A stretch of 58,571 nucleotides of DNA, taken from contig JAGXRK010000010.1 in the NCBI GenBank assembly GCA_018335755.1, forward strand, positions 1 to 58,571. The letters are read 5' to 3'. A program made the translations under genes and the position numbers. A model generated the notes under the pieces. That model made no database searches, had not been told where the DNA came from, and worked only from the letters and a program-made list of their open reading frames with translations. Shown one piece after another: positions 26,418 through 34,522 of this stretch. Every line of letters begins with the position of its first letter. The stretch's first letter is position 1. This DNA is from Ignavibacterium sp. GTDB lineage: Bacteria > Bacteroidota > Ignavibacteria > Ignavibacteriales > Ignavibacteriaceae.

Positions 26418-26693
26418 ATGAGAATAATATGGACAAAACATGCTGAGGAACGGCAAAGCGAATGGGAAAAGACACTGGGGCTCACAAAAGCTGAAGTGGA
26501 AAATGTGCTCAGTAGTCCGCAACAAGTTGTCAGGGGTGATTTAGATGATTTTGTTGCTCAATCGAAGAATCGTAGCGGGTTATTGCGGGTGCCTTTTAGG
26601 CAGATTGATAATGACAGAAAGGTTATAACGGTTTATTGGACCAGCAAAGTAGAAAAATACTGGAAGGAGGAAGATGATGAAAGTAAAATTTGA
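26418..26693 (+). CDS. DUF4258 protein, putative toxin
   Basis: 91 residues starting MRIIWTKHAEERQSEWEKTLGLT, with the DUF4258 pattern (HA.ER near the N-terminus, a charged middle, and VITVYWTSKVEKYW at the end). Small RelE-like or BrnT-like RNase toxins share this style. It overlaps the DUF2283 gene by 20 nt. Confidence 0.75.
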   Translation: MRIIWTKHAEERQSEWEKTLGLTKAEVENVLSSPQQVVRGDLDDFVAQSKNRSGLLRVPFRQIDNDRKVITVYWTSKVEKYWKEEDDESKI

Positions 26694-26877
26694 CCCTGAT
26701 GCTGATGTCCTGGTCTTTATTCTTCGTGATGATCCGCCGGTAGACGCCATAGAGCAACCCGGGGGTGTCATTGTGAGTTATGGCGAAGATAAAGAACCTG
26801 TCAGCGTAGAGTTTCTGAACGCTTCAGCTCGCAAATTAGCGCGTGCAGGTGAACTCAGCATCACTCTTCAAAGATAG
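26674..26877 (+). CDS. DUF2283 protein, putative antitoxin
   Basis: 67 residues: KVKFDPDADVLVFILRDDPP and GGVIVSYGEDKEPVSVEFLNAS match DUF2283, a family often found after DUF4258 genes and thought to be the antitoxin. RBS GGAGGAAG lies before tandem ATG codons (26674/26677). Confidence 0.85.
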   Translation: MMKVKFDPDADVLVFILRDDPPVDAIEQPGGVIVSYGEDKEPVSVEFLNASARKLARAGELSITLQR

Positions 26878-27000
26878 AATAACCTGCTGTTTCACAGGGC
26901 TGAACGAAGTACAGGAAATCTCTCAGATGATCGGTGGCCTTATGAAAACCAAAAGGCGTTTTCTTTCCCAATGAATCCTCAAACCTCGCATCTGATTTCA

Positions 27001-27063
27001 ACGCAATAAACGCGATAAACTCAAAGAACCCGATAAACGCAATAACGCAATAAACGCAATGAC
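27001..27063 (+). repeat. 9-bp-period array (ACGCAATAA)
   Basis: ACGCAATAA, ACGCGATAA, ACTCAAAGA, ACCCGATAA, ACGCAATA, ACGCAATAA, ACGCAATGA. A separate period from the heptamers. Bases 26878-27000 upstream show nothing I can name. Confidence 0.7.
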
Positions 27064-27065
27064 CC

Positions 27066-27165
27066 CAATCGTCATTATCAAGAAACAAGACCTGACCCCA
27101 TGCCCTCATTTAATACAATCGTCATTATCAAGAAACAAGACCTGACCCCATGCCCTCATTTAATA
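27066..27165 (+). repeat. exact 50-bp tandem duplication
   Basis: Two consecutive 50-bp units beginning CAATCGTCATTATCAAGAAA (27066 and 27116) and ending CCCTCATTTAATA. The copies agree throughout, so the duplication is recent or is an assembly artefact. Confidence 0.9.
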
Positions 27166-27244
27166 GAGATTATGCGAGATGTTGACAGAATGTTGACTGG
27201 TCTCATTAAGTCATTGAGTAAATAACATCGTTGCGTTCATTCAA

Positions 27245-27293
27245 TTGTTCACGCTTAACGTCTTACGCTTCACGATTCACGATTTACTATTCA
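27245..27293 (+). repeat. heptamer array, module 4 head
   Basis: Seven units: TTGTTCA, CGCTTAA, CGTCTTA, CGCTTCA, CGATTCA, CGATTTA, CTATTCA, followed by CGGCCCTTAAG and the 43-bp core. Confidence 0.8.
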
Positions 27294-27304
27294 CGGCCCT
27301 TAAG

Positions 27305-27347
27305 ACGCTTTACGGTCTTCAAAAGCTGACTAATTCAACAACTTACC
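27305..27347 (+). repeat. 43-bp core repeat, copy 3
   Basis: ACGCTTTACGGTCTTCAAAA, GCTGACTAATTCAAC, AACTTACC. Also shares the preceding CCTTAAG with copy 1. Precedes hicB by 55 nt. Confidence 0.8.
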
Positions 27348-27402
27348 CAAGGTTGTTTTTGAGATATGATATACTTAACAAAGCTTTCTAAAGGAGTAGA
27401 CC

Positions 27403-27621
27403 ATGAGATTTAAAGTTGTCATAACATATGATCCTGAGTATGAAGGATACATAGTAGACGTGCCCGAACTTGTTGGATGCATGAGCCAGGGGAAAACTAT
27501 GGATGAAGCGTTGAGCAATATTAAAGATGCCATTAGAGGGTGGTTGGAGGTAGAAGAGAAGCATGGAAGATTAGAGACGTTGGAGGAGAGGGATGTTTTT
27601 CTGGGAGAGGTCACCGTATAA
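27403..27621 (+). CDS. hicB: HicB-family antitoxin
   Basis: 72 residues: FKVVITYDPEYEGYIVDVPEL and GCMSQGKTMDEALSNIKDAI are the partial RNase-H-fold of HicB. No C-terminal DNA-binding domain. RBS AAAGGAG lies before the ATG. Here hicB precedes hicA, the reverse of the commonest order but well known. The toxin gene that follows is broken. Confidence 0.92.
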   Translation: MRFKVVITYDPEYEGYIVDVPELVGCMSQGKTMDEALSNIKDAIRGWLEVEEKHGRLETLEERDVFLGEVTV

Positions 27622-27840
27622 GTGGGGGTTCTTTCGAACATTTCCGGGAAAGAAGCGGTCGCGATCTTTCAGAAGTTTGGCTATATCCTCGATCATTAAA
27701 CCGGCAGTCATATGATACTGTATCATGAGTCAAGACCCACCTTGTCGATCCCTAACCATAAAGAATTGGCACCCGGCTTGTTGCGCGGTCAGATAAGGAA
27801 GAGCGGGCTAACGGTTGATGAGTTCTTAAAAGCAAAATGA
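27622..27840 (+). pseudogene. hicA: HicA toxin with a nonsense codon
   Basis: From GTG 27622 the frame reads VGVLSNISGKEAVAIFQKFG, YILDH, then TAA (27697-27699), then TGSHMILYHESRPTLSIPNH, KELAPG...SGLTVDEF and TGA. HicA normally has FGY.LDHQ/RTGSH, so the TAA stands where Gln or Arg is expected (CAA to TAA is one change). The rest, including the catalytic His of GSHMILYH, is intact. Toxin lost while the antitoxin remains. Confidence 0.88.
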
Positions 27841-27916
27841 GGTGTTAGGTGTCAGGTTTAAGGTGTTATGTCGAAACCTAAAACTTAAAACTTAAAAACA
27901 TGCCTTACCACTCCTT

Positions 27917-28000
27917 TGAATCCTTTTGCTGCGAAGAAATCAAAAAAACCGTAATAGTGTTCACTATGACCCATGAACTATGAGTGATGAACTCTTCATC
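27917..28000 (+). repeat. duplicate of the PIN-toxin 3' end
   Basis: Matches 26228-26300 (AATCCTTTTRCTGCGAAGAA, ACCGTAATAGTGTTCACTAT, ATGACCCATGAAC), except for a 14-bp insertion, i.e. two heptamer lengths. It is the leftover tail of a second PIN module or a recombination scar between modules. Confidence 0.8.
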
Positions 28001-28035
28001 TTTTCACGCTTCACGCTTCACGATTCACGATTTTT
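28001..28035 (+). repeat. heptamer array after the toxin-antitoxin array
   Basis: TTTTCAC, GCTTCAC, GCTTCAC, GATTCAC, GATTTTT; closes the module array 26 nt before wzm. Confidence 0.75.
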
Positions 28036-28061
28036 ACAAACGCTATTACCGCTAAAAAACA

Positions 28062-28895
28062 ATGAATAATCAAGAACCTAAAGAATTAGTTATCGAAGCC
28101 GGCCATACAGAGGGGCAGTACTGGAGGGATATCTGGCATTATCGGGAGTTATTCTATTTTCTTGCCTGGAGAGACATTTTAGTACGTTACAAACAAACGG
28201 TCATTGGCGTAGCCTGGAGTTTAATCCGGCCCGTATTGACGATGGTGGTATTTACTGTTATTTTCGGTAAACTGGCCAAAATGCCCTCAGAAGGGGTTCC
28301 TTATCCCATTCTGGTTTTCGCCGCTGTTCTGCCATGGCAATTCTTCGCAAATTCACTGTCGGAAAGCAGCAATTCACTTATTTCCAATGCAAATCTGCTT
28401 TCAAAAATCTATTTCCCGAGAATCATTATGCCCACCAGCACAGTGATCGTAAGCCTTGTTGATTTTTTTATTTCTTTTGCAGTACTTGCGGTTCTGATGA
28501 TCTGGTATCAATTTGTCCCTGATTGGCGGGTCATCACATTGCCCTTCTTTCTTTTGCTGGCGTTATTCGCCTCACTGGGATTTGGCCTCTGGCTTGCAGC
28601 CCTGAATGTTAAATACCGGGATTTCAGATACATTGTGCCATTTATCATACAATTCGGGCTTTTTGTATCTCCTGTCGGTTTCAGCAGCAGCGTAGTGCCG
28701 GGAGACTGGCGTCTGCTTTATTCGATAAACCCGATGGTCGGCGTAATAGACGGTTTCAGATGGGCCTTGCTAGGCGAAAATATCCAGATATACTGGCCGG
28801 GCTTCTTCTTGTCGATCGGTCTCACTTTTCTGATATTTGTGACCGGCCTCAGATACTTCCGAAAAACCGAGCGGACCTTTGCGGATGTGATTTGA
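28062..28895 (+). CDS. wzm: ABC polysaccharide exporter permease
   Basis: 277 residues with six hydrophobic segments of the ABC-2/Wzm family. The N-terminal LFYFLAWRDILVRYKQTVIG and VAWSLIRPVLTM and the LNVKYRDFRYIVPF loop before helix 5 are hallmarks. It forms the inner-membrane channel that exports lipid-linked glycan with the ATPase encoded at 29346. The two halves are separated by a four-helix-bundle gene and its flanking heptamer arrays, which probably inserted between them. Confidence 0.93.
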   Translation: MNNQEPKELVIEAGHTEGQYWRDIWHYRELFYFLAWRDILVRYKQTVIGVAWSLIRPVLTMVVFTVIFGKLAKMPSEGVPYPILVFAAVLPWQFFANSLSESSNSLISNANLLSKIYFPRIIMPTSTVIVSLVDFFISFAVLAVLMIWYQFVPDWRVITLPFFLLLALFASLGFGLWLAALNVKYRDFRYIVPFIIQFGLFVSPVGFSSSVVPGDWRLLYSINPMVGVIDGFRWALLGENIQIYWPGFFLSIGLTFLIFVTGLRYFRKTERTFADVI

Positions 28896-28899
28896 AGGC

Positions 28900-28927
28900 A
28901 GTGAATGGTGAAATGTGAATGGTGAGA
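28900..28927 (-). repeat. heptamer array, left of four-helix gene 1
   Basis: AGTGAAT, GGTGAAA, TGTGAAT, GGTGAGA just before the ATG at 28929. The unit GTGAATG is the complement of the CATTCAC units at 29304-29345, so the gene is bracketed by an inverted pair. Confidence 0.85.
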
Positions 28928-28928
28928 A

Positions 28929-29300
28929 ATGAACAGGGCGCATAAGAAGCTTGATGTCTGGCGTGAGAGCGTCGCTCTGGCAACGTATATCTACAAGGTA
29001 ACTGAAAAGTTTCCTGGAGCAGAAATCTACGGATTAACCTCTCAGATTCGCAGAGCCGTGGTTTCTATCTCCAGTAATATTGCGGAGGGTGCAGCCCGGT
29101 TCTCTTCAAAAGAATTTGGGCAATTCCTCAACGTTGCAGGCGGTTCGTTAAGTGAATTGGATACTCAAATAGAGATAGCATTTAATTTAGCGTTTTTAAC
29201 CGATGAAGAGAAGAAAGAGATTGATAATAGAATTGATGCAATTTCTGCAAAATTAGCTGGTCTTATCAAACATACAAGAAAGAAAGCAGCTGAAAAATGA
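28929..29300 (+). CDS. four-helix-bundle protein (S23/IVP family) 1
   Basis: 123 residues. Family marks: LDVWRESVALATYIYKVTEK, FP..EIYGLTSQIRRAVVSI, SSNIAEGAARFSSKEFGQFL and GSLSELDTQIEIA. This is the S23/IVP family first known from intervening sequences in 23S rRNA genes; Avd of diversity-generating retroelements shares the fold. Function is unknown. It sits between the two halves of the wzm-wzt exporter, bracketed by inverted heptamer arrays, which suggests a mobile origin. Confidence 0.93.
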   Translation: MNRAHKKLDVWRESVALATYIYKVTEKFPGAEIYGLTSQIRRAVVSISSNIAEGAARFSSKEFGQFLNVAGGSLSELDTQIEIAFNLAFLTDEEKKEIDNRIDAISAKLAGLIKHTRKKAAEK

Positions 29301-29303
29301 ATT

Positions 29304-29345
29304 TTTTCACTATTCACTATTCACCATTCACCATTCACCATAATT
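29304..29345 (+). repeat. heptamer array, right of four-helix gene 1
   Basis: TTTTCAC, TATTCAC, TATTCAC, CATTCAC, CATTCAC, CATAATT, ending exactly at the wzt ATG (29346). Inverted relative to 28900-28927. Confidence 0.85.
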
Positions 29346-30665
29346 ATGTCTGACACCGTCATCCAAGTCGAAAACCTCGGCAAAAAGTATCTGATCCGTC
29401 ACGAAAAACGTGAACGCTATACCGCTTTGCGTGATGTCCTGGCCAACAAGTTTAAGTCCTTTGGCTCGAAGATCTTTTCACCATTCACCATTCACCATTC
29501 ACCTTTCACTGATTCCAAAGAAGACTTCTGGGCCCTCAAAGATGTGTCCTTCGAAATCAAACAGGGAGAGCGTGTCGGGATTATTGGCCGAAACGGAGCA
29601 GGCAAGACTACACTCCTCAAACTTTTAAGTCGGATTACCGAGCCTACTACCGGCAAGATTACGCTTAAAGGTCGGGTTGCAAGTCTTTTAGAAGTCGGTA
29701 CCGGTTTTCATCCTGAATTAACAGGTAGGGAGAATATATTTCTAAACGGTGCGATACTCGGGATGTCGAAGGTGGAGATAAAAAGGAAGTTTGATGAAAT
29801 TGTCGATTTTGCTGAAATAGAGAAGTTTCTTGATACACCGGTGAAAAGGTATTCTTCGGGAATGTATGTGAGATTAGCGTTTGCAGTGGCGGCGCATTTA
29901 GAGCCTGAGATTCTTATTGTGGATGAAGTATTGGCGGTGGGTGATGCACAGTTTCAAAAGAAGTGCTTGGGGAAAATGGAGGATGTGTCGAATAAGGAAG
30001 GTAGGTCGGTGCTATTTGTGAGTCATAATATGGGTGCAATCCGAAGCATATGTAATAGAATCATATTTATTGATAAGGGTGAAGTTAAATTGGATGGTGA
30101 GTCATCTTCTGTTATTAGCACTTATCTATCAACGGGTTTTTCAAGAGAACAAGAAAATGACGGGCAGATATTCTGGACAGGGAAAAATAATTACCTCCCC
30201 GATACTCAGGAAATTTGCATAAAAGGTATCCAATTATTAGGCTTATCGGGAAAAGCACAATCTATTTTTGAAGCAGATAATCCTATAAATGTAGTGATTT
30301 TTTACCAAGTTAAAACGCCGATGAGAGGTATGAGATTTAATTTGTGTATTCTTACAGAAGAGGGAGATATTGCTTTTTTAGGAACTGATCATATTTATAG
30401 AAAAGAAACCGAACAGATTGGGTCTTATCAGACTACATGTATTATTCCGGGCGGTCTATTAAATTGTAAAAAATATGTAGTTGCTATAAGTTGTGATATG
30501 CCAGGAGTTAAAGTCCTGCTTCATAGAAAAGAATATCTATCTTTTACCGTAACTGGCAAGGGAAATCAAAGTTCAGAATATCAAGAAATATGGCCTGGTG
30601 TTGTTTGTCCTAAACTGGAATGGAAAATTAGCAAAATATCTTCAAAGGAATATATGTTAAATTAA
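29346..30665 (+). CDS. wzt: ABC polysaccharide exporter ATPase with C-terminal carbohydrate-binding domain
   Basis: 439 residues. Nucleotide-binding domain about 1-255: Walker A GRNGAGKTTLLK, signature RYSSGMYVRLAFAVA, Walker B ILIVDEVLAVGD, H-loop VSHNMG. A Wzt-type C-terminal beta domain (about 270-439) would recognise the modified glycan end, as in E. coli O8/O9a. An unusual SPFTIHHSPFT stretch before the conserved EDFWALKDVSF strand is encoded by a heptamer array. It starts directly at the array right of the four-helix gene. Confidence 0.93.
   Translation: MSDTVIQVENLGKKYLIRHEKRERYTALRDVLANKFKSFGSKIFSPFTIHHSPFTDSKEDFWALKDVSFEIKQGERVGIIGRNGAGKTTLLKLLSRITEPTTGKITLKGRVASLLEVGTGFHPELTGRENIFLNGAILGMSKVEIKRKFDEIVDFAEIEKFLDTPVKRYSSGMYVRLAFAVAAHLEPEILIVDEVLAVGDAQFQKKCLGKMEDVSNKEGRSVLFVSHNMGAIRSICNRIIFIDKGEVKLDGESSSVISTYLSTGFSREQENDGQIFWTGKNNYLPDTQEICIKGIQLLGLSGKAQSIFEADNPINVVIFYQVKTPMRGMRFNLCILTEEGDIAFLGTDHIYRKETEQIGSYQTTCIIPGGLLNCKKYVVAISCDMPGVKVLLHRKEYLSFTVTGKGNQSSEYQEIWPGVVCPKLEWKISKISSKEYMLN
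29475..29509 (+). repeat. in-gene heptamer array in wzt
   Basis: TTTTCAC, CATTCAC, CATTCAC, CATTCAC, CTTTCAC in frame, encoding the SPFTIHHSPFT insert. It has the same unit and orientation as the array just upstream of wzt. Confidence 0.85.
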
Positions 30666-30727
30666 TGAAGACAATAATGCTTACCCTCCTTAATATGCAT
30701 AAGATATTTTTAAAATAGCAAGCTGCC

Positions 30728-31723
30728 TTGTTTGATAAACAAAGAATAAAAATAGGCCTTTTTGATCCATCATTGGGAAATAATGCGGGTTCTGAAAGTC
30801 CAAATTTAGGTGATTTAATAATTAATGAAGCAATAATAAGAGAAATATATAGTATATTTCCAAGAGCAAATCTTCTTAGGCTATCCACACATGAGCCCTT
30901 ATTACGACAGCATATAAAAGAATTACGTGATTGTTCATTAGTTTTTGTTGGTGGATCGAATTTATTATGCTCAAATATGTATAGGAATAAGTTGTGGAAA
31001 ATATCATTAGCAGAAGCAATGCAAATAAGAAAAGTTATTTTATTTGGTGTCGGTTGGTGGCAATATGAAAAAATGCCAAATCTCTATACAAGATTACTTC
31101 TCAAGATAATATTGGCAGGTGGATTTGTCCATTCTTTAAGAGATAACTATACTAAAGAAAGACTGAGTAAATTAGGTTTCAAAAATGTAATAAATACGGG
31201 ATGTCCAACGATGTGGCCTTTAGCTAGAATTAATTTTGAGGAAATACCAAAGAAAAAAGCTGATAATGCTTTACTCATGCTGACTGATTACAATCAAGCG
31301 CCTGAGGTTGATAAAGCTATAGCTAAGCTTTTATTGAAAAATTACAATAAGGTTTTCTTTTGGCCACAGGGGAGAAATGATAAATCGTATCTATCGATAT
31401 TAGATTTGCCGCTTATTGTACTTGATCATTCTTTACAAGCTTTAAATGAAATTTTATCTTCAGATATTTCTATAGATTATGTTGGAACAAGATTGCATGG
31501 CGGTATCAAATGTCTCATAGCTCGAAAAAGATCACTTATATTGAATATTGATAACCGCGCAAAAGAAATTGCAAGAGACTCCGGCTTAATGACTATAGAA
31601 AGAGGTAATATTGAATTCGTAGATCATTGGATTAATAGCTCTTCAAATTTGAGAATAAAAATTGATATTAACTCTATTGAAAAATGGAAATCTCAATTTA
31701 AAGGTTTAACGATAAGCTCTTAA
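30728..31723 (+). CDS. polysaccharide pyruvyltransferase family protein
   Basis: 331 residues. GLFDPSLGNNAGSESPNLGD at the N-terminus (the N.GD nucleotide/PEP loop), FVGGSNLLCSN, and the C-terminal signature YVGTRLHGGIKCLIARKRSL with the conserved RLHG. Enzymes of this family put pyruvate ketals on exopolysaccharide sugars using PEP, or act as related sugar transferases. The start is TTG with no clear ribosome site; no ATG lies near. Begins the AT-rich decoration block. Confidence 0.85.
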   Translation: MFDKQRIKIGLFDPSLGNNAGSESPNLGDLIINEAIIREIYSIFPRANLLRLSTHEPLLRQHIKELRDCSLVFVGGSNLLCSNMYRNKLWKISLAEAMQIRKVILFGVGWWQYEKMPNLYTRLLLKIILAGGFVHSLRDNYTKERLSKLGFKNVINTGCPTMWPLARINFEEIPKKKADNALLMLTDYNQAPEVDKAIAKLLLKNYNKVFFWPQGRNDKSYLSILDLPLIVLDHSLQALNEILSSDISIDYVGTRLHGGIKCLIARKRSLILNIDNRAKEIARDSGLMTIERGNIEFVDHWINSSSNLRIKIDINSIEKWKSQFKGLTISS

Positions 31724-31820
31724 AAAAATAGTTACATATCACTTACAGCTTTAATCTTATAGAAAAATGCTTGCTGAGCATTCTTTGTATTAAAACATTT
31801 CGCATGTAAAGAAAAACAAT

Positions 31821-33242
31821 TTGCGTATATTAACTGTGAATACCACAGATAGCGGTGGTGGTGCAGCTCGAATAGCAATGAACTTATTCTTAGATTATCT
31901 TTCGAGAGGACATGACTCATGGTTATCAGTAGGGGTAAAAAAATCAAAACACAAGAGAATCATTGAGATTCCCAACGATATTTATCGTAGCAAGTTGGCA
32001 CAATTCTGGTTAAAGACGGCGTGCTTACTCTCACCTTGGGAAAAGAATATCCGTGGAGTATGGAGATTAAAGCAATTTATCACATTTTTTATTGGTCAAA
32101 ATAAACGATGGATGGAAAAGCTAAGAGGTTATGAAGACTTTGACTTTCCGGGAAGTTCCCATTTACTTGAACAATCACCTCTAAAACCCCATCTTTTACA
32201 TTTTCACAATCTTCACGGGAATTATTTTGATCTCCGGCTTTTACCACGGTTAAGCCAACAATTGCCTGTAGTTCTAACTTTGCATGATGCATGGCTTCTG
32301 AGTGGTCATTGTGCACATTCTTTTGAATGCGAGAGATGGAAGACAGGGTGTGGGAAGTGTCCGGATTTGACTATTTATCCGGCTATTTACCGTGATGCCA
32401 CATCTTTTAATTGGGAGAGAAAGAGAAGAATCTACAGTCAAAGCAAATTATACATTTCAACTCCATGTAGTTGGCTTATGGATAAAGTAACAAATTCTAT
32501 TTTGGCTCCCTCAATAATGAATGCAAAGGTTATTCCAAATGGAGTGGATCTTAAAGTATTTTACCCTGGTGATAAGCTGTCAATTCGTGCAAAGCTTGGC
32601 ATCCCAAAAGAATCCCGAGTATTATTATTTGCTGCAAGCGGTATTAGAAGTAACAAGTGGAAAGACTATAATATGCTGAAGACGGCAATTATCAATTCTA
32701 CTAATGCGAATAAAGAGAAATCATTATTAATAGCGTTAGGTGAGTCTGGTTCAACGGAAAAGATAGGGAATGTAATTGTGCAATTTGTACCATATCAGCA
32801 TAATCGGGAAGTTGTTGCGAATTATTATCGTGCGGCTGATATATATCTGCATGCAACAAAGGCTGATACATTCCCTAATACTATTATTGAGGCCTTAGCC
32901 TGTGGCACACCAGTTATCGCTACAGCAATAGGAGGCATCCCAGAGCAGGTGAAATCCATAGATGTTGTGCAAGGGAAACTACTGGATGGTTTTGCGAATG
33001 AAGAGGAGGCAACGGGCATACTCATACCAAAAGGTGACGTTGATTCTATGTCAAAAGCAATCATTCTACTATCAGGTAACGATCCTTTGAGGACTCGTCT
33101 AAGTGAGAATGCAGTATTAGATGTAAAAAAGCGTTTTGATCTCAGAATTCAGGCTGCTTCTTATCTTGATTGGTATAATTTCATTATTACTACTTATAAT
33201 AATCGCATACTTGATTTTCCTAAAAATCAATATGAAATTTGA
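31821..33242 (+). CDS. glycosyltransferase family 4 (GT-B)
   Basis: 473 residues. Starts RILTVNTTDSGGGAARIAMN (TTG start), VLTLHDAWLLSGHCAHSFEC with a Cys cluster CERWKTGCGKCPDL typical of a WcaC-like GT4 subgroup, and the C-terminal donor site ADTFPNTIIEALACGTPVIA. It transfers a sugar from an NDP donor to the growing glycan at the membrane. Donor cannot be read. Overlaps the next GT gene by 11 nt. Confidence 0.9.
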   Translation: MRILTVNTTDSGGGAARIAMNLFLDYLSRGHDSWLSVGVKKSKHKRIIEIPNDIYRSKLAQFWLKTACLLSPWEKNIRGVWRLKQFITFFIGQNKRWMEKLRGYEDFDFPGSSHLLEQSPLKPHLLHFHNLHGNYFDLRLLPRLSQQLPVVLTLHDAWLLSGHCAHSFECERWKTGCGKCPDLTIYPAIYRDATSFNWERKRRIYSQSKLYISTPCSWLMDKVTNSILAPSIMNAKVIPNGVDLKVFYPGDKLSIRAKLGIPKESRVLLFAASGIRSNKWKDYNMLKTAIINSTNANKEKSLLIALGESGSTEKIGNVIVQFVPYQHNREVVANYYRAADIYLHATKADTFPNTIIEALACGTPVIATAIGGIPEQVKSIDVVQGKLLDGFANEEEATGILIPKGDVDSMSKAIILLSGNDPLRTRLSENAVLDVKKRFDLRIQAASYLDWYNFIITTYNNRILDFPKNQYEI

Positions 33243-34164
33243 TACATTTCCGCTACCCCCTTTAAATAAAGTCGGCTGGCCATGGACAATAGAATCATTT
33301 CCTCTTCCGCATTTAATGCAAAATGGCAACCCGTGGCCTAAAATAAGCATCGTGACGCCCTCTTTCAATCAAGGTCAATTTTTAGAAGAAAGCATCCGTT
33401 CCGTACTTCTACAGAATTATCCGAATCTTGAATATATTATTATGGACGGCGGTAGTACAGATAACAGCGTAGAGATAATAAAGAAGTATGAGCAATATCT
33501 TACATATTGGACAAGCGGGCAAGATAAAGGTCAAGCGGACGCCATATATAAAGGGTTTGAACTGGCAACGGGACAGATTATTGCATATATAAACTCAGAC
33601 GATTATTATCTTCCCCGAGCTTTTGAAATGGTTGCAAGAAAATTTGTCAAAAAAAATGCAGAATTTCTGATTGGAAGTTGTTATCACATTGATAATATGA
33701 GCAATATTGTCAGAAAATACTATGGTTTTTCTCAGAATACAAAATCCCTCTTGATTAACGGAATGTATTTTTGCCAGCAATCTTGTTTTTGGAGTAGAGA
33801 AGCATTTTTTTCTGTTGGTGGTTTCGACCGAAAATTACATTATTGTTTTGATTATGATCTTTTTTTGCGTTTAACTGAAAAGTACTCTCCAATAACAGTG
33901 CTTAAAACATTGGCTGTTTATCGAAGACACCCTAATACAAAAAGTATGAAAATTAAAGATATTGCTAATTATGAAAGTAAGCAATTGTTAACCAAATATA
34001 ATAATATCTTAAAGATTGATAATACCTTAATTAAAAATTACAGTAACTTCATGATTAATAAAAGATTATTTGGAATTTTATCCGATATTATTTTTGACCC
34101 TCGATGGTTTATTGTTTTTTTTCGTTACCATATTAAAATGCTTACTAATAAACTTGCAAAGTGA
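33232..34164 (+). CDS. glycosyltransferase family 2 (GT-A)
   Basis: 310 residues from ATG 33232; the longer frame from 33136 adds a hydrophobic stretch that is only the out-of-frame end of the previous gene. PKISIVTPSFNQGQFLEESI, IIMDGGSTDNSVEII, YINSDDYYLPRAF (DxD) and a WSREAFFSVGGFDR acceptor loop. A WcaA-type inverting transferase. Contains conserved QQSCFW. After the stop comes about 150 bp without a clear gene. Confidence 0.9.
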   Translation: MKFDTFPLPPLNKVGWPWTIESFPLPHLMQNGNPWPKISIVTPSFNQGQFLEESIRSVLLQNYPNLEYIIMDGGSTDNSVEIIKKYEQYLTYWTSGQDKGQADAIYKGFELATGQIIAYINSDDYYLPRAFEMVARKFVKKNAEFLIGSCYHIDNMSNIVRKYYGFSQNTKSLLINGMYFCQQSCFWSREAFFSVGGFDRKLHYCFDYDLFLRLTEKYSPITVLKTLAVYRRHPNTKSMKIKDIANYESKQLLTKYNNILKIDNTLIKNYSNFMINKRLFGILSDIIFDPRWFIVFFRYHIKMLTNKLAK

Positions 34165-34312
34165 TGAGCAGGAGTGGTGTTGGGCGATCTTAGTATTAAT
34201 TAGGGCATTACGATTATTCATCACAGATGAGTATTTAGAGAAAAATTCACTCATGACAAATGAGAAATGAGGTGATTATGAAAGATCTGCCACCAAATTA
34301 TGGAGTTTTTTG

Positions 34313-34522
34313 ATGCAAATAGTTGTCTCAATTATTATATCTACACGTAATCGGGCTAAAAGCCTTCGGCAGATCTTAGAAGCTATCAGAAAGATAGAGG
34401 TGCCAGCCGATATGCCAACAGAGTTAATTTTGGTGGATAATGCGTCAGAGGACGAGACATCGACTATCATCCGGAACTGGCGTTCTGCTCAGGATTATTT
34501 TTGCAAGGAGGCTTGTGCCTGA
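34313..34522 (+). pseudogene. GT2 N-terminal fragment
   Basis: About 60 residues of a GT2 N-terminus (QIVVSIIISTRNRAKSLRQI, LILVDNASEDET, then IIRNW) run into unrelated sequence near 34485 and stop at 34522. The catalytic DxD half is missing. The next gene fragment begins at the same point, so the two are joined by a deletion. Confidence 0.75.

Noticed and set aside
28929..29300. Avd protein of a diversity-generating retroelement
   Set aside because: No reverse transcriptase, template repeat or variable repeat in the window; general S23/IVP family membership is the safer call.
33136..33231. N-terminal membrane helix on the GT2 protein
   Set aside because: This stretch is the other frame of the preceding GT4 coding end; GT2 homology starts after ATG 33232.
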